The notes under the pieces are model-generated. The model was not told the origin of the DNA. It ran no database searches and was given only the letters and a program-made list of their open reading frames with translations. Both the position numbers and the translations under genes were made by a program. Below, piece by piece: positions 56,470-64,000 of a stretch of 64,000 bases of DNA; the first letter of the stretch is position 1, and each line of letters opens with the position of its first letter. Source of the DNA: Oricola cellulosilytica (GTDB taxonomy: Bacteria > Pseudomonadota > Alphaproteobacteria > Rhizobiales > Rhizobiaceae). The DNA is taken from assembly GCF_019966575.1 (NCBI RefSeq), contig NZ_JAINFK010000006.1:124001-188000 (forward strand), written 5' to 3'.

Positions 56470-57902
56470 CCGTCCGGCGCGGGACCCTCCAACCTCGCCT
56501 TCTCCACATCGGATTCGGGGGCTTTGCCCGCGCGCACACGGTGGCCGTGGTACAGCGGATGCTGGACGCTCTACCTGCGGCACAAGCGGACTGGGGCATC
56601 CGCGTCGCGCGGCTCCATTCCGGCACCGAGTTGCTGAACGCCCTAGATACGGCCGGCGGATCCTATGTACTCGTCGAGATCGATAACGCCGGTGCCCGTA
56701 CAAAGCAAATCGACTGCATCCTCGGTACATTCCAGCCTGCACGCGACGGAGGAGAAGCAGTCGTTCGAGCGCTGAGTGAACCCGAACTCATAGCTGTCAC
56801 GCTAACCGTGACTGAAAAGGGTTACTGCCTGCGAAATGGAATGCTGAACAGCGAGGATCCCAGCGTCAAGGCCGATCTGGCGCGAGGCGGATGGCGAAGC
56901 CTGCCCGGCCTTCTGGTCGAGGGTTTGAACCGCCGTCGCACAGCGGGACTTCCCGGGCTGGCCCTACTGTCCTGCGACAACCTCCCCGAAAACGGCAGAT
57001 TGCTGGCGCGATCAGTTCTCGACTTTGCCCGGGCGCGAGATGCCGGTCTCGCTGACTGGATCGCCAAGACGACGACATTCCCGTCATCAATGGTGGACCG
57101 TATCACCCCGGCTCTTGACAATGAGGGCCGAGCGCTCATCGCGGATTTGACCGGTGCCGACGACCCCAATGGCATTGTGACCGAACCCTTCCTGCAATGG
57201 GTAATAGAAGACCGGTTTCACGGCCCTCGCCCACCCCTCCATCTCGGCGGCGCACAGTTCGTGACCGACATCCGGCCATGGGAGGCCATGAAACTTCGGA
57301 TGCTAAACGCCAGCCACACGATGCTTGCTCATCTCGGCGGCCTCTTGGGTTTTCAGACGATCGACGAATGCATGGGCGACAACAGGTTGGTGGAGGCCGC
57401 CCGCCGGTTAATGCTGGACGAGGCCGCACCCACGCTGCCGCCGCTCGCCGGGGCCGATCTGCCGGGCTACGGCCAAGCCCTCCTGGCGCGGTTCGCCAAT
57501 ACACATCTGCGCCACCGCTGCAGCCAAATCGCCACCGATACCAGCCAGAAGCTACCCCAGCGCCTGCTAGCGCCGATCACATGGCATCTAAGCCGTGGTA
57601 GCGCCTGGCCGATCATGTCGCTGACCGTAGCCGGCTGGATGGCTTGGGCGCGAGGCCGCGACGATTCCGGCCGCACTCTACCGCTTAACGATCCGTTGGC
57701 CGAGCAAATCGGCGAGGCTGGCGCGATCCCGGACGGTCCCTCATATGTTGCCGCGCTACTCGCTCTGCGCGAAATTTTCCCACCGAATTTGTCCGGAGAT
57801 CCGCGTTTCGTCTCCGCCATCCAGTCCGCATACGCTTCCTTGCGGTCCGAAGGAGTACGCACCGTCCTCGACCGCGCCATCTCTCATCGAGATCTGCCAT
57901 GA
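56457..57902 (+). CDS. uxuB: Fructuronate reductase / mannitol dehydrogenase family
   Basis: 481 residues. Long-chain mannitol dehydrogenase family: Rossmann start RLLHIGFGGFARAHTV, TVTEKGYC, CDNLPENGRLL, FPSSMVDRITP and the catalytic KLRMLNASHTMLAHLG (Lys/Asn/His). In this setting it reduces fructuronate to mannonate, feeding UxuA. Start overlaps GH31; the stop overlaps uxaC (ATGA). Confidence 0.93.
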   Translation: MAHLTVRRGTLQPRLLHIGFGGFARAHTVAVVQRMLDALPAAQADWGIRVARLHSGTELLNALDTAGGSYVLVEIDNAGARTKQIDCILGTFQPARDGGEAVVRALSEPELIAVTLTVTEKGYCLRNGMLNSEDPSVKADLARGGWRSLPGLLVEGLNRRRTAGLPGLALLSCDNLPENGRLLARSVLDFARARDAGLADWIAKTTTFPSSMVDRITPALDNEGRALIADLTGADDPNGIVTEPFLQWVIEDRFHGPRPPLHLGGAQFVTDIRPWEAMKLRMLNASHTMLAHLGGLLGFQTIDECMGDNRLVEAARRLMLDEAAPTLPPLAGADLPGYGQALLARFANTHLRHRCSQIATDTSQKLPQRLLAPITWHLSRGSAWPIMSLTVAGWMAWARGRDDSGRTLPLNDPLAEQIGEAGAIPDGPSYVAALLALREIFPPNLSGDPRFVSAIQSAYASLRSEGVRTVLDRAISHRDLP

Positions 57903-59338
57903 CACGGTTTCTCGGCCCTGACTTCCTGCTCGACACCGAACCGGCGCGGCGTCTCTACCATGAGGTGGCTGCGGGCCTGCCGATCGTCGATTATCACAAC
58001 CACTTGCGCCCCGAAGATATAGCCCAAAACCGCAGTTGGGAGTCACTTGGGGAAATCTGGCTCGCAGATGACCACTACAAATGGCGGCTTATGCGCTGGG
58101 CGGGCATTAACGAAGAACGGATCACCGGATCGGCCGATTTTCGAACGAAATATAACGCTTTCGCCACCGCGCTGCCCCGCGCGCTCGGCAATCCGGTTCA
58201 TCACTGGGCGCATCTGGAATTGTGGCGTTACTTCGGCCTCGGGGGAACGGTTCTGTCACCCGAGACGGCCGATCATTGCTGGGAGGTCGCAGGGAACTGC
58301 CTCGCGCGACCGGACTTCCGCGCTCGTGGCCTGCTCTCTTGCATGAATGTCGAACTTGTCGCAACCACCGACGATCCTACGGACAGTCTCGAACATCACA
58401 GGGTCTTCGCGGCCGAGACGGACACAGAGTTGCGAATGATCCCAACCTTCCGCCCTGACCGCGCTTTCGCAATTGAGGCACCGGACTTCACCGACTGGAT
58501 TGAGAGGCTCTCGGCTTGCGCCCGTCAACCGGTGCGGCGCTGGGACGACCTTCTCGGCGCGCTCGATGCGCGGCTCGATGCATTCCTTGCAGCCGGAGCC
58601 CGGGCCGCGGATCACGGCATCGACTGTCTGGAGGCCGGCGAAGAGGTCAGCGCAGTGAAGCTTGACGCGATTCTGTCCGCCCGGCTCGAAGGCAAATATC
58701 CCGATGAGTCCGAAACCGCGGCTTGGCGGTCTGCGCTCCTCATCGCGCTTGGGCGCGCATACGCGGCGCGAGACATGGTGATGCAGCTCCATATCGGCGC
58801 GCTGCGCAACACCCGCAGCCGCCTTCTAATGCAAGTCGGACGCGATGCCGGCGGAGATTCGATCAGGGACCGCCCGATCGCCGAAGGGTTGAACCTGCTG
58901 CTCGATCGGCTCGACCGCAGCAACGAATTGCCGCGCACGATCCTCTACGCACTCAATCCGGCGCTAAACCCGATCCTTGTCACAACCGCCGGCAACTTTC
59001 AGGATGGTAGCCGGGCAGGCAAAGTCCAGGCAGGCGCAGCCTGGTGGTTCAACGATCAATTGGATGGAATGCAGTCTCAAATGACGCAGCTCTCGCAAAT
59101 GGGCCTGATCTCGACATTTACAGGGATGCTAACCGACAGCCGTTCGTTGCTTTCATTTCCACGGCATGAGTATTTCCGCAGATTGCTGTGCCGGATGCTT
59201 GGCCGATGGATGCAGGACGGCCTCGTCCCGAACGACTTCGATGCCCTTGCCGAGATGGTACGCGACATCTGCTATCGCACACCACATGCGTGGTTTGCCA
59301 GAAAGTCGGTCGACGTCGGAACCGCGCGCTTGAGATAG
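57899..59338 (+). CDS. uxaC: Glucuronate isomerase
   Basis: 479 residues. UxaC converts glucuronate to fructuronate (and galacturonate to tagaturonate). Segments VDYHNHLRPEDIAQNRSWE (metal-binding HXH), WAHLELWRYFG, MNVELVATTDDPTDSLEHH, FRPDRAF, MQLHIGALRN and SLLSFPRHEYFRRLLC are diagnostic of this amidohydrolase-like family. Last gene of the rightward operon. Confidence 0.96.
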   Translation: MTRFLGPDFLLDTEPARRLYHEVAAGLPIVDYHNHLRPEDIAQNRSWESLGEIWLADDHYKWRLMRWAGINEERITGSADFRTKYNAFATALPRALGNPVHHWAHLELWRYFGLGGTVLSPETADHCWEVAGNCLARPDFRARGLLSCMNVELVATTDDPTDSLEHHRVFAAETDTELRMIPTFRPDRAFAIEAPDFTDWIERLSACARQPVRRWDDLLGALDARLDAFLAAGARAADHGIDCLEAGEEVSAVKLDAILSARLEGKYPDESETAAWRSALLIALGRAYAARDMVMQLHIGALRNTRSRLLMQVGRDAGGDSIRDRPIAEGLNLLLDRLDRSNELPRTILYALNPALNPILVTTAGNFQDGSRAGKVQAGAAWWFNDQLDGMQSQMTQLSQMGLISTFTGMLTDSRSLLSFPRHEYFRRLLCRMLGRWMQDGLVPNDFDALAEMVRDICYRTPHAWFARKSVDVGTARLR

Positions 59339-59361
59339 CGGGCCAGATCGAGCTTCTTCAG

Positions 59362-60212
59362 TTAGTGCGGATGCCGAATATCGTGGAAGAGCTGCTCCAG
59401 GAAAGGGATGCGCAAATGCTCCTGCGCCATTTCCAGGTCGAAAGGCTCGGCATCTTCGGTGCGGTTCCAGAGTATCCAGGCGGCAAACAGGCTGCAGAAG
59501 GCGGTCTGAATGAGGCTAGACCGGAAGAACCGATCTCCCTTCTCGTCATCAAAGTCGAAGGACAGGCCAAGCGTGTTTCGGTAGCCGTCCAGAAGCGGCG
59601 CAACGGGTTTAAGATCATCGGGTAGGGCGTCCTTGGCGTTGCGCACTTGCCAAGCCAAAGCCTTGGCCAGATCGGCCGGGTCGGCAATCGGCGCGAAATC
59701 AGTTACCGAACGGGTCACGAGCTCGATGAGGTCGGCTTGCGCCTGCGCGTCAACATGGAGCTTGGCGTCTTTTCCAGACGCATTGCTCCACAGATCCACC
59801 GTCGCGATGAGATCGCGCTGGTCCGGCGGAATTGGCGTGCCTGCTCGCGCACATTGTTGACGAGCACCACGCCGGGACGACTGAGATAACAGCCGATCTG
59901 GTCGTTCCGCTCGGTTGTAACGGCGATGTCTTCGAGTGTCGCATCCGGCGTTTTGATCTCACCGAACACGCCAACAAACAGGCCGGAGTCTGCAAGTATG
60001 AAGTCCGGACGGTCTGTGCCGCCTTCCTTGGACTCCGATTTTCCAGTGCGGATCTCGAAAGGCAGGTTCTGTGTGCGTAGGATCGCGCTCAACAGATCAC
60101 GTGCCGCCAGATAGAAGGTTTCCTCGGTCGTCGAACCGATTTCGCTCAGGCGCCGCGTCTCGGCGACATGGCGGGCGGCTTCGGTGGCGAGATTGTCGAC
60201 ATGCGCGCTCAT
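59362..60212 (-). pseudogene. Truncated, frameshifted DNA methylase (type ISP-like N-terminus)
   Basis: From ATG 60212: HVDNLATEAARHVAETRRLS, EIGSTTEETFYLAARDLLSAI, then a PD-ExK-like core DRPDFILAD...VFGEIKTPDATLED (Asp, Glu, Lys), GCYLSRPGVVLVNNVRE. Near 59830 the frame shifts and continues as TPIPPDQRDLIATVDLWSNAS..., with sequence expected between the two pieces missing. The frame then stops at 59362 after about 280 residues in total, whereas full relatives have about 1000 with a methylase domain. It starts in an ATGA overlap with the Fic gene. Non-functional as a methylase. Confidence 0.7.
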
Positions 60213-61819
60213 TGACCCGTCCCCTCCCGCTCCGGTCCAGCGTCACGTTGCTGCCTTGCCTGAGCCTCATCCGGCACCTTCGCTACCGCTGTACCCCGGA
60301 GCCCGTCATTGACAAGGCCTCCCAAGAAGCTCGCGAACGGAGTGATGTTCTGTTTGACGCTCGCCTGCTCGAGGGCAGCCATATAGTCGTTGCGGCGCTC
60401 GACGGGGATCGCGGTCCAGGGATAACCGCCGGATGCCAGCATGACATTCATCAGGAAGCGTCCCATGCGGCCGTTGCCGTCCATGTAGGGGTGGACATAG
60501 ACAAAGATGAAATGTCCAAGCACGACCCGCACGGCCGGGTCCTTTTCGGCGGCAAGGAGTTCAAAGAAGACCGGCATCGCATCGCGCACCGCGTGAGGGG
60601 CCAGCGGTACATGCATTGAACTGCGGATGAACACGCGGTCGCTGCGATATCCGGCAAGGTCAGCCGGCCTGACAAGGCCGGCGGTCACGCTCGGGGCGAA
60701 AAGCTCACGATACCAGTCACCGTGATCGCGATCGGCGACCGTGCCGGGATTTTCGTTGCCCAGCACGGTGCGCACGCTTGTCTTCACGGCCTGAAATGCA
60801 AGGTGGTAGCCGCGCGCGGCCAGCGCGTCTCGATGCTCGCGATCCTGTTCGTCCTGATCCGGATTCGAGTTGCCGGAACGCACGCGTTCAATCAGTGCCG
60901 GGCTGACACGGTAGCCCTCGATCGAGAGCGAATGATAGGCATCCGTCACGTAGATGTCGTCGAGACGTTTCAGATAGGCTTCGATATCGTTGGGACGGCC
61001 GGGCGCAGGCGGGAAGTTGTCCGCGATATCCGCACGCATCGCCTGCCACATCAGGCGAATGCGTCCGGCATATGCGGAGCGCTCGCGGGCGGGCAGGTCG
61101 AATTGCAGCCGGCTTTCGAACGGATCGGTTTCGCGGACATTGTAGCCTGCGGCCTCCATGTTCTTGACGATGTCATCGGCGATGCGTTCGCGGCCGATAT
61201 TGCGAAATGCTCCTGCCAAACGTCCGGCAACGACGCTGTGCCCGCCTTCGAGCAAATGGGCAAGGATTTCCGAAGCGTCGGCAAAAAGTGCGAGCGCCGT
61301 GCGGGCGTCGGTTGGGCTTTGCGCGAAGAAACCGGCCGAAGCCTCCACCAGCGCGGCGGCGGGCTTGTAAAGGCGCAGGTTGTCTTCTTCGACGATATCC
61401 TTTCCCGGCGGAAGCGCGGCCCGGACATCGAAAATCGAAGTGCCGTGCATCAGCTTGGTTGGCTTGTTGCCGCCTTTTTCGGCACGCACCAGAAGCTGCG
61501 CAGGTACGGCACGGTTTCCGGCATGCAGTTTGAGGGATTGTTCCGGCGCAATGCACCAGGTTGTGCCGAAGCGCTCCCTCAGATATGCGGCGCAGAAGTC
61601 CCAGAAGGATGCATACCAGGGAGTCGTGTCTCCATCCCGGTCGTTTGGGCTTGACGGAATGTACCAGCCCTTCATCATCTCCTGCAGGAACCCGTTCTTG
61701 AGCAGCCGCTCGCGGTGGGTGCGCGTCAGGCTGTCCGAGCGGATCGCAACTGCGCCGTCATCCTGCAGCGCTTTGAGCACTTCCAGTGATTCAGCCAGTT
61801 TTTCGGAAGGAGTCGCCAT
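60209..61819 (-). CDS. Fic-domain protein with AbiEi-like N-terminal winged helix
   Basis: 536 residues. The Fic motif reads HPYMDGNGRMGR (about 443-454), complete for AMPylation (His, Asp, Gly-Asn-Gly-Arg). An inhibitory alpha-inh motif S297-X3-E301-G302 (SLSIEG) precedes it, so it is a class II self-inhibited Fic enzyme. Residues 1-60 (LEVLKALQDDGAVAIRSDSL...KNGFLQEMMKGWYI) look like the AbiEi-type winged helix of type IV antitoxins. It AMPylates or otherwise modifies an unknown target. Coupled by ATGA to a decayed DNA methylase gene, suggesting a former defence pair. The frame itself is intact. Confidence 0.88.
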   Translation of the reverse strand: MATPSEKLAESLEVLKALQDDGAVAIRSDSLTRTHRERLLKNGFLQEMMKGWYIPSSPNDRDGDTTPWYASFWDFCAAYLRERFGTTWCIAPEQSLKLHAGNRAVPAQLLVRAEKGGNKPTKLMHGTSIFDVRAALPPGKDIVEEDNLRLYKPAAALVEASAGFFAQSPTDARTALALFADASEILAHLLEGGHSVVAGRLAGAFRNIGRERIADDIVKNMEAAGYNVRETDPFESRLQFDLPARERSAYAGRIRLMWQAMRADIADNFPPAPGRPNDIEAYLKRLDDIYVTDAYHSLSIEGYRVSPALIERVRSGNSNPDQDEQDREHRDALAARGYHLAFQAVKTSVRTVLGNENPGTVADRDHGDWYRELFAPSVTAGLVRPADLAGYRSDRVFIRSSMHVPLAPHAVRDAMPVFFELLAAEKDPAVRVVLGHFIFVYVHPYMDGNGRMGRFLMNVMLASGGYPWTAIPVERRNDYMAALEQASVKQNITPFASFLGGLVNDGLRGTAVAKVPDEAQARQQRDAGPEREGTGQ

Positions 61820-61964
61820 CAGGCCTGAGCCGCCGTTCGGTTATTGCGTCGCGCGGCTCGTAGGTTTTAATGCCGGACGATTTTTAGGTTATTCGGTATT
61901 ATCATGACTAGGTTTTTGTGTCGATCCAATGCAAGGGCATTTCGCATGGCTGGTGCCAGCGCGC

Positions 61965-62153
61965 CTAACCATCCCGTCTGTTCCACACCAGGAACGCCAC
62001 GCCATCCTCCTCGAACAGAGCAGCCCGGATCGGTTCCGGGAAACTCGGATCGCCGAGCACCACGCTCAGATAGTCGCGCGGCTCGTCGCCTGAGGTCTTC
62101 GCCTTCCAGGCGGCGCCGAGCTCAGCCCGGCCAGCATACCGCTGGAAATACCA
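61965..62153 (-). pseudogene. DUF736 protein fragment
   Basis: 63 open codons without a start, ending in TAG. The sequence contains [20 protein letters not shown] followed by [13 protein letters not shown] and FLVWNRRDG, the C-terminal two thirds of the small DUF736 protein carried by conjugative elements of alphaproteobacteria. A stop at 62154 replaces the N-terminal part. It marks an ICE-type element. Confidence 0.75.
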
Positions 62154-62360
62154 TCAAAGTGGGTTTCATGCCCAATATGGCGCAAGATGCGCCAGAACAG
62201 ACCAAGCTGGAGAATTTATTGATTTCAACAAATTAAGGCTGGTGGAAATTTCTTCGCGCCAGCCCCAGATGGAAAATCGCTAATCAAATGCATCATAAAT
62301 AGGCCTTCGCAAAGCGCAAGAATTCCGTTATATTACAAAGGCTTACAGCGTTCTTCTCCC

Positions 62361-62512
62361 CTCACTCCCACTCCATCATATCCCGGGCGAATAGCACGGT
62401 GTTTTTACAGGCTTTTCTTTTGCAGCCGACAAGCCGTACCGTCAGTAATACCGTCACAATCTCAAATTATTGAAATTGTTCACTAATTCCGCTGATCAAG
62501 TTTTCGTTACCT
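62361..62512. repeat. Long direct repeat, right copy (possible att site)
   Basis: Same orientation as the copy at 2719. The first 23 bases are identical, the rest about 70 percent. On the minus strand this copy has an uninterrupted frame ending NTVLFARDMMEWE-TGA, whereas the left copy has a TAG just upstream of DMMEWE. Confidence 0.7.
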
Positions 62513-62749
62513 GTCATGCAATGTTAGGGGCAATCTGGATTTGCGCTCAGATGCGCTACTTCCAGCTTATCATCAGCCATCAGAAGCGGTTGGTATGCTG
62601 TCAGCTCTCGGCCCGAAGCGTCATTGCGCGCCCATTCAAAGCTGCAACGCCGCGGGTCGAATCGGCCATTCTCTGCACTTGCGAGATCAGCCGATTCGTG
62701 AGCATCGGCTCAGCAGGACATCCATTGACGGAACGGCGATAGACCGCGG

Positions 62750-63889
62750 TCACCGCGCGGCCGACCCGAGGTCCACCCAGACGCCGTTGCCCATTGACGA
62801 CCGGAGGCAGGACGCGATGAACCGCATGCCTGCCAGCCCGTCTTCGATGCTTGGTATCGGAACTTGGCGGGTCCCGTTTGACGCGCCGGCGCGGATCAGT
62901 TTAGCGGCGTCTGAATAGATGGTCGCGAAGGCCTCGAGATACCCTTCAGGATGCCCCGCGGGAGTACGCGCCGTGACGTTGGCGCTAGATGTCACACCAG
63001 CGCCGGCTCTTGTGAGGATGCGTCGCGGTTCACCGAAGACGGTGAAGGCAAGCGAATTCGGAGTTTCCTGGCTCCATTCGATGCCGGCCCGGTCGCCGTA
63101 AACGCGCAGGCGAAGCCCGTTTTCGTTTCCGACCGCCACCTGGCTGGCCCAGAGGGAGCCGCGTGCGCCAGTCTTGTATCGCAGTCGAACCTGCACATCA
63201 TCGTCGACCCGGCGGCCGGCAACGAATGTGTTGAGCTCGGCGGAAAGGCTCTCCGGGGCCGCTCCGGTTACGAAGGTGGCCAGATTGAACGCATGCGTTC
63301 CAATGTCGCCAACACATCCGCCGGCACCAGAGCGCTCTGGGTCGGTGCGCCAGTCTGCCTGTTTGGTCGACAGCGTCTCGGTCAGCCAATCCTGGGCATA
63401 CTCGACCTGCACGACCCGCAGCGCGCCCAGATCTCCGTTCGCGACCATCTCGCGCGCCTGCCGGATCATCGGATAGCCAGTGTAGTTATGGGTTAGGACG
63501 AAGTGCCTGCCCGAGCGCATGACCGCGTCGGCAATGGCGTCGGCGTCCTCCGCAGTCGCGGCCAGCGGCTTGTCGCAGATCACGTGGATGCCTGCATCGA
63601 GAAAGGCAACTGCGGGGCCTGCGTGCATGTGGTTGGGGGTGACGATGGCAACCGCATCGATGCCATCCTCGCGCATGGCCTCGGCCTGGGCCATGTAGCG
63701 GAAGTCGGCGTAGCTTCGCTCGGGCACGATGCCGAGGCCGGAAGCACTGGCTGCGGCGCGTTTGGGATCGGAACTGAGCGCGCCGGCGACCAACTCCCAT
63801 TCTCCATCAAGCCGTGCGGCGTACCGGTGGACCGCGCCGATGAAAGCGCCGTGGCCGCCGCCAACCATGCCCAGCCGCAGGCGTCTCAT
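62750..63889 (-). CDS. Gfo/Idh/MocA-family oxidoreductase
   Basis: 379 residues. N-terminal Rossmann domain (RLGMVGGGHGAFIGAVHRYAA) with the CDKPLA motif near residue 115 that supplies the catalytic Lys and stabilises NAD(P). The C-terminal alpha/beta domain contains GGCVGDIGTHAFNLATFVTG, with the Asp and His of the family's active site. Substrate, probably a sugar or inositol derivative, is unknown. It overlaps the upstream gene by 4 bases (ATGA), so belongs to an operon continuing to the right. Confidence 0.92.
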   Translation of the reverse strand: MRRLRLGMVGGGHGAFIGAVHRYAARLDGEWELVAGALSSDPKRAAASASGLGIVPERSYADFRYMAQAEAMREDGIDAVAIVTPNHMHAGPAVAFLDAGIHVICDKPLAATAEDADAIADAVMRSGRHFVLTHNYTGYPMIRQAREMVANGDLGALRVVQVEYAQDWLTETLSTKQADWRTDPERSGAGGCVGDIGTHAFNLATFVTGAAPESLSAELNTFVAGRRVDDDVQVRLRYKTGARGSLWASQVAVGNENGLRLRVYGDRAGIEWSQETPNSLAFTVFGEPRRILTRAGAGVTSSANVTARTPAGHPEGYLEAFATIYSDAAKLIRAGASNGTRQVPIPSIEDGLAGMRFIASCLRSSMGNGVWVDLGSAAR

Positions 63890-64000
63890 TCAATCCACTC
63901 GCTGAGCATCGTCAGGTGCCGGATCTCAACCGGGCGGGCGAGCAACTCGCCCTGTCGGTCGAACAGCGGCTTGAGATGCGGCTTGGTCAGATGCTCGTCG
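63886..64000 (-). CDS. C-terminal end of an unidentified gene
   Basis: 37 codons read leftward from the right edge, ending VEIRHLTMLSEWIE before TGA, which overlaps the start of the Gfo/Idh gene. Too short to identify. From the setting a sugar isomerase or another dehydrogenase is likely. Confidence 0.6.
   Translation of the reverse strand, partial: DEHLTKPHLKPLFDRQGELLARPVEIRHLTMLSEWIE

Larger units (their letters stand above)
61820..62749. other. Spacer with mobile-element debris
   Basis: About 930 bases. Contains the presumed Fic promoter near 61830-61900, the DUF736 fragment (61965-62153) and the second direct repeat (62361-62512). Bases 62160-62360 and 62520-62749 show nothing recognisable. 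Confidence 0.6.

Noticed and set aside
62160-62749. tRNA gene near the right repeat as an attachment site
   Set aside because: No cloverleaf or CCA end could be made out; the repeat core resembles a protein 3' end instead.

Overview
The window looks like a chromosome or chromid segment of an alphaproteobacterium, most likely a Hyphomicrobiales (Rhizobiales) relative. This rests on high GC, dense operons with ATGA/GTGA/TGATG overlaps, a red-type (form IC) RuBisCO operon in the order cbbFPT-A-LS-X-E, a rhizobial-style C-P lyase operon, and remnants (DUF736, PrtN) usual in alphaproteobacterial mobile elements. No tRNA, rRNA or CRISPR was seen.

Layout, left to right. (1) 1-2472: pqqABCDE on the minus strand, cut at the left edge in pqqE. 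(2) 2473-3850: gene-poor DNA with one copy of a long direct repeat and a fragment of a large protein. (3) 3878-8877: a tetrathionate-reductase-like ttrB-ttrC-ttrA operon with a CRP/FNR-type palindrome upstream. (4) 9253-11885: three YeeE/YedE sulfur-transport-type genes around a divergent promoter with two FNR boxes and two ArsR-type (SqrR/BigR-like) palindromes. (5) 11967-24646: a complete Calvin-Benson-Bassham operon (cbbF, P, T, a PGK N-domain relic, A, L, S, X, rpe, a degenerate MBL protein, phosphoglycolate phosphatase, cbbY) with divergent cbbR. (6) 24647-25708: debris with a dead pyocin activator prtN. (7) 25709-33754: a LysR regulator diverging from an operon of HAD phosphatase, two dipeptide-type permeases, binding protein, metallophosphoesterase and fused double ATPase. 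(8) 33830-34271: a dead phytase-like esterase. (9) 34490-47044: a phosphonate transport and C-P lyase region (phnGHIJKL, hexapeptide transferase, phnCDE1E2MN) with divergent phnF. (10) 47319-59338: glucuronide use: uxuA, GntR, beta-glucuronidase, TRAP transporter, GH31 glycosidase, uxuB, uxaC. (11) 59362-62512: a frameshifted DNA methylase, a Fic protein, a DUF736 fragment and the second copy of the direct repeat. (12) 62750-64000: a Gfo/Idh/MocA oxidoreductase and the tail of another gene.

Together these describe a facultative chemolithoautotroph or mixotroph. Reduced sulfur compounds may be moved by YeeE/YedE proteins and tetrathionate handled in the periplasm. CO2 is fixed by form IC RuBisCO. 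Phosphorus is scavenged from phosphonates and perhaps phosphoesters. Plant-type glucuronides are imported by TRAP, hydrolysed and fed towards 2-keto-3-deoxygluconate.

The 59.6 kb between the two direct repeats carries degraded mobile genes just inside both ends, so it may be an old composite metabolic island. The most unusual items are that repeat pair, the Fic/methylase pair, the lone non-catalytic PGK N-domain, the MBL protein lacking its first metal motif, and the LysR-controlled phosphoester-type transport operon.
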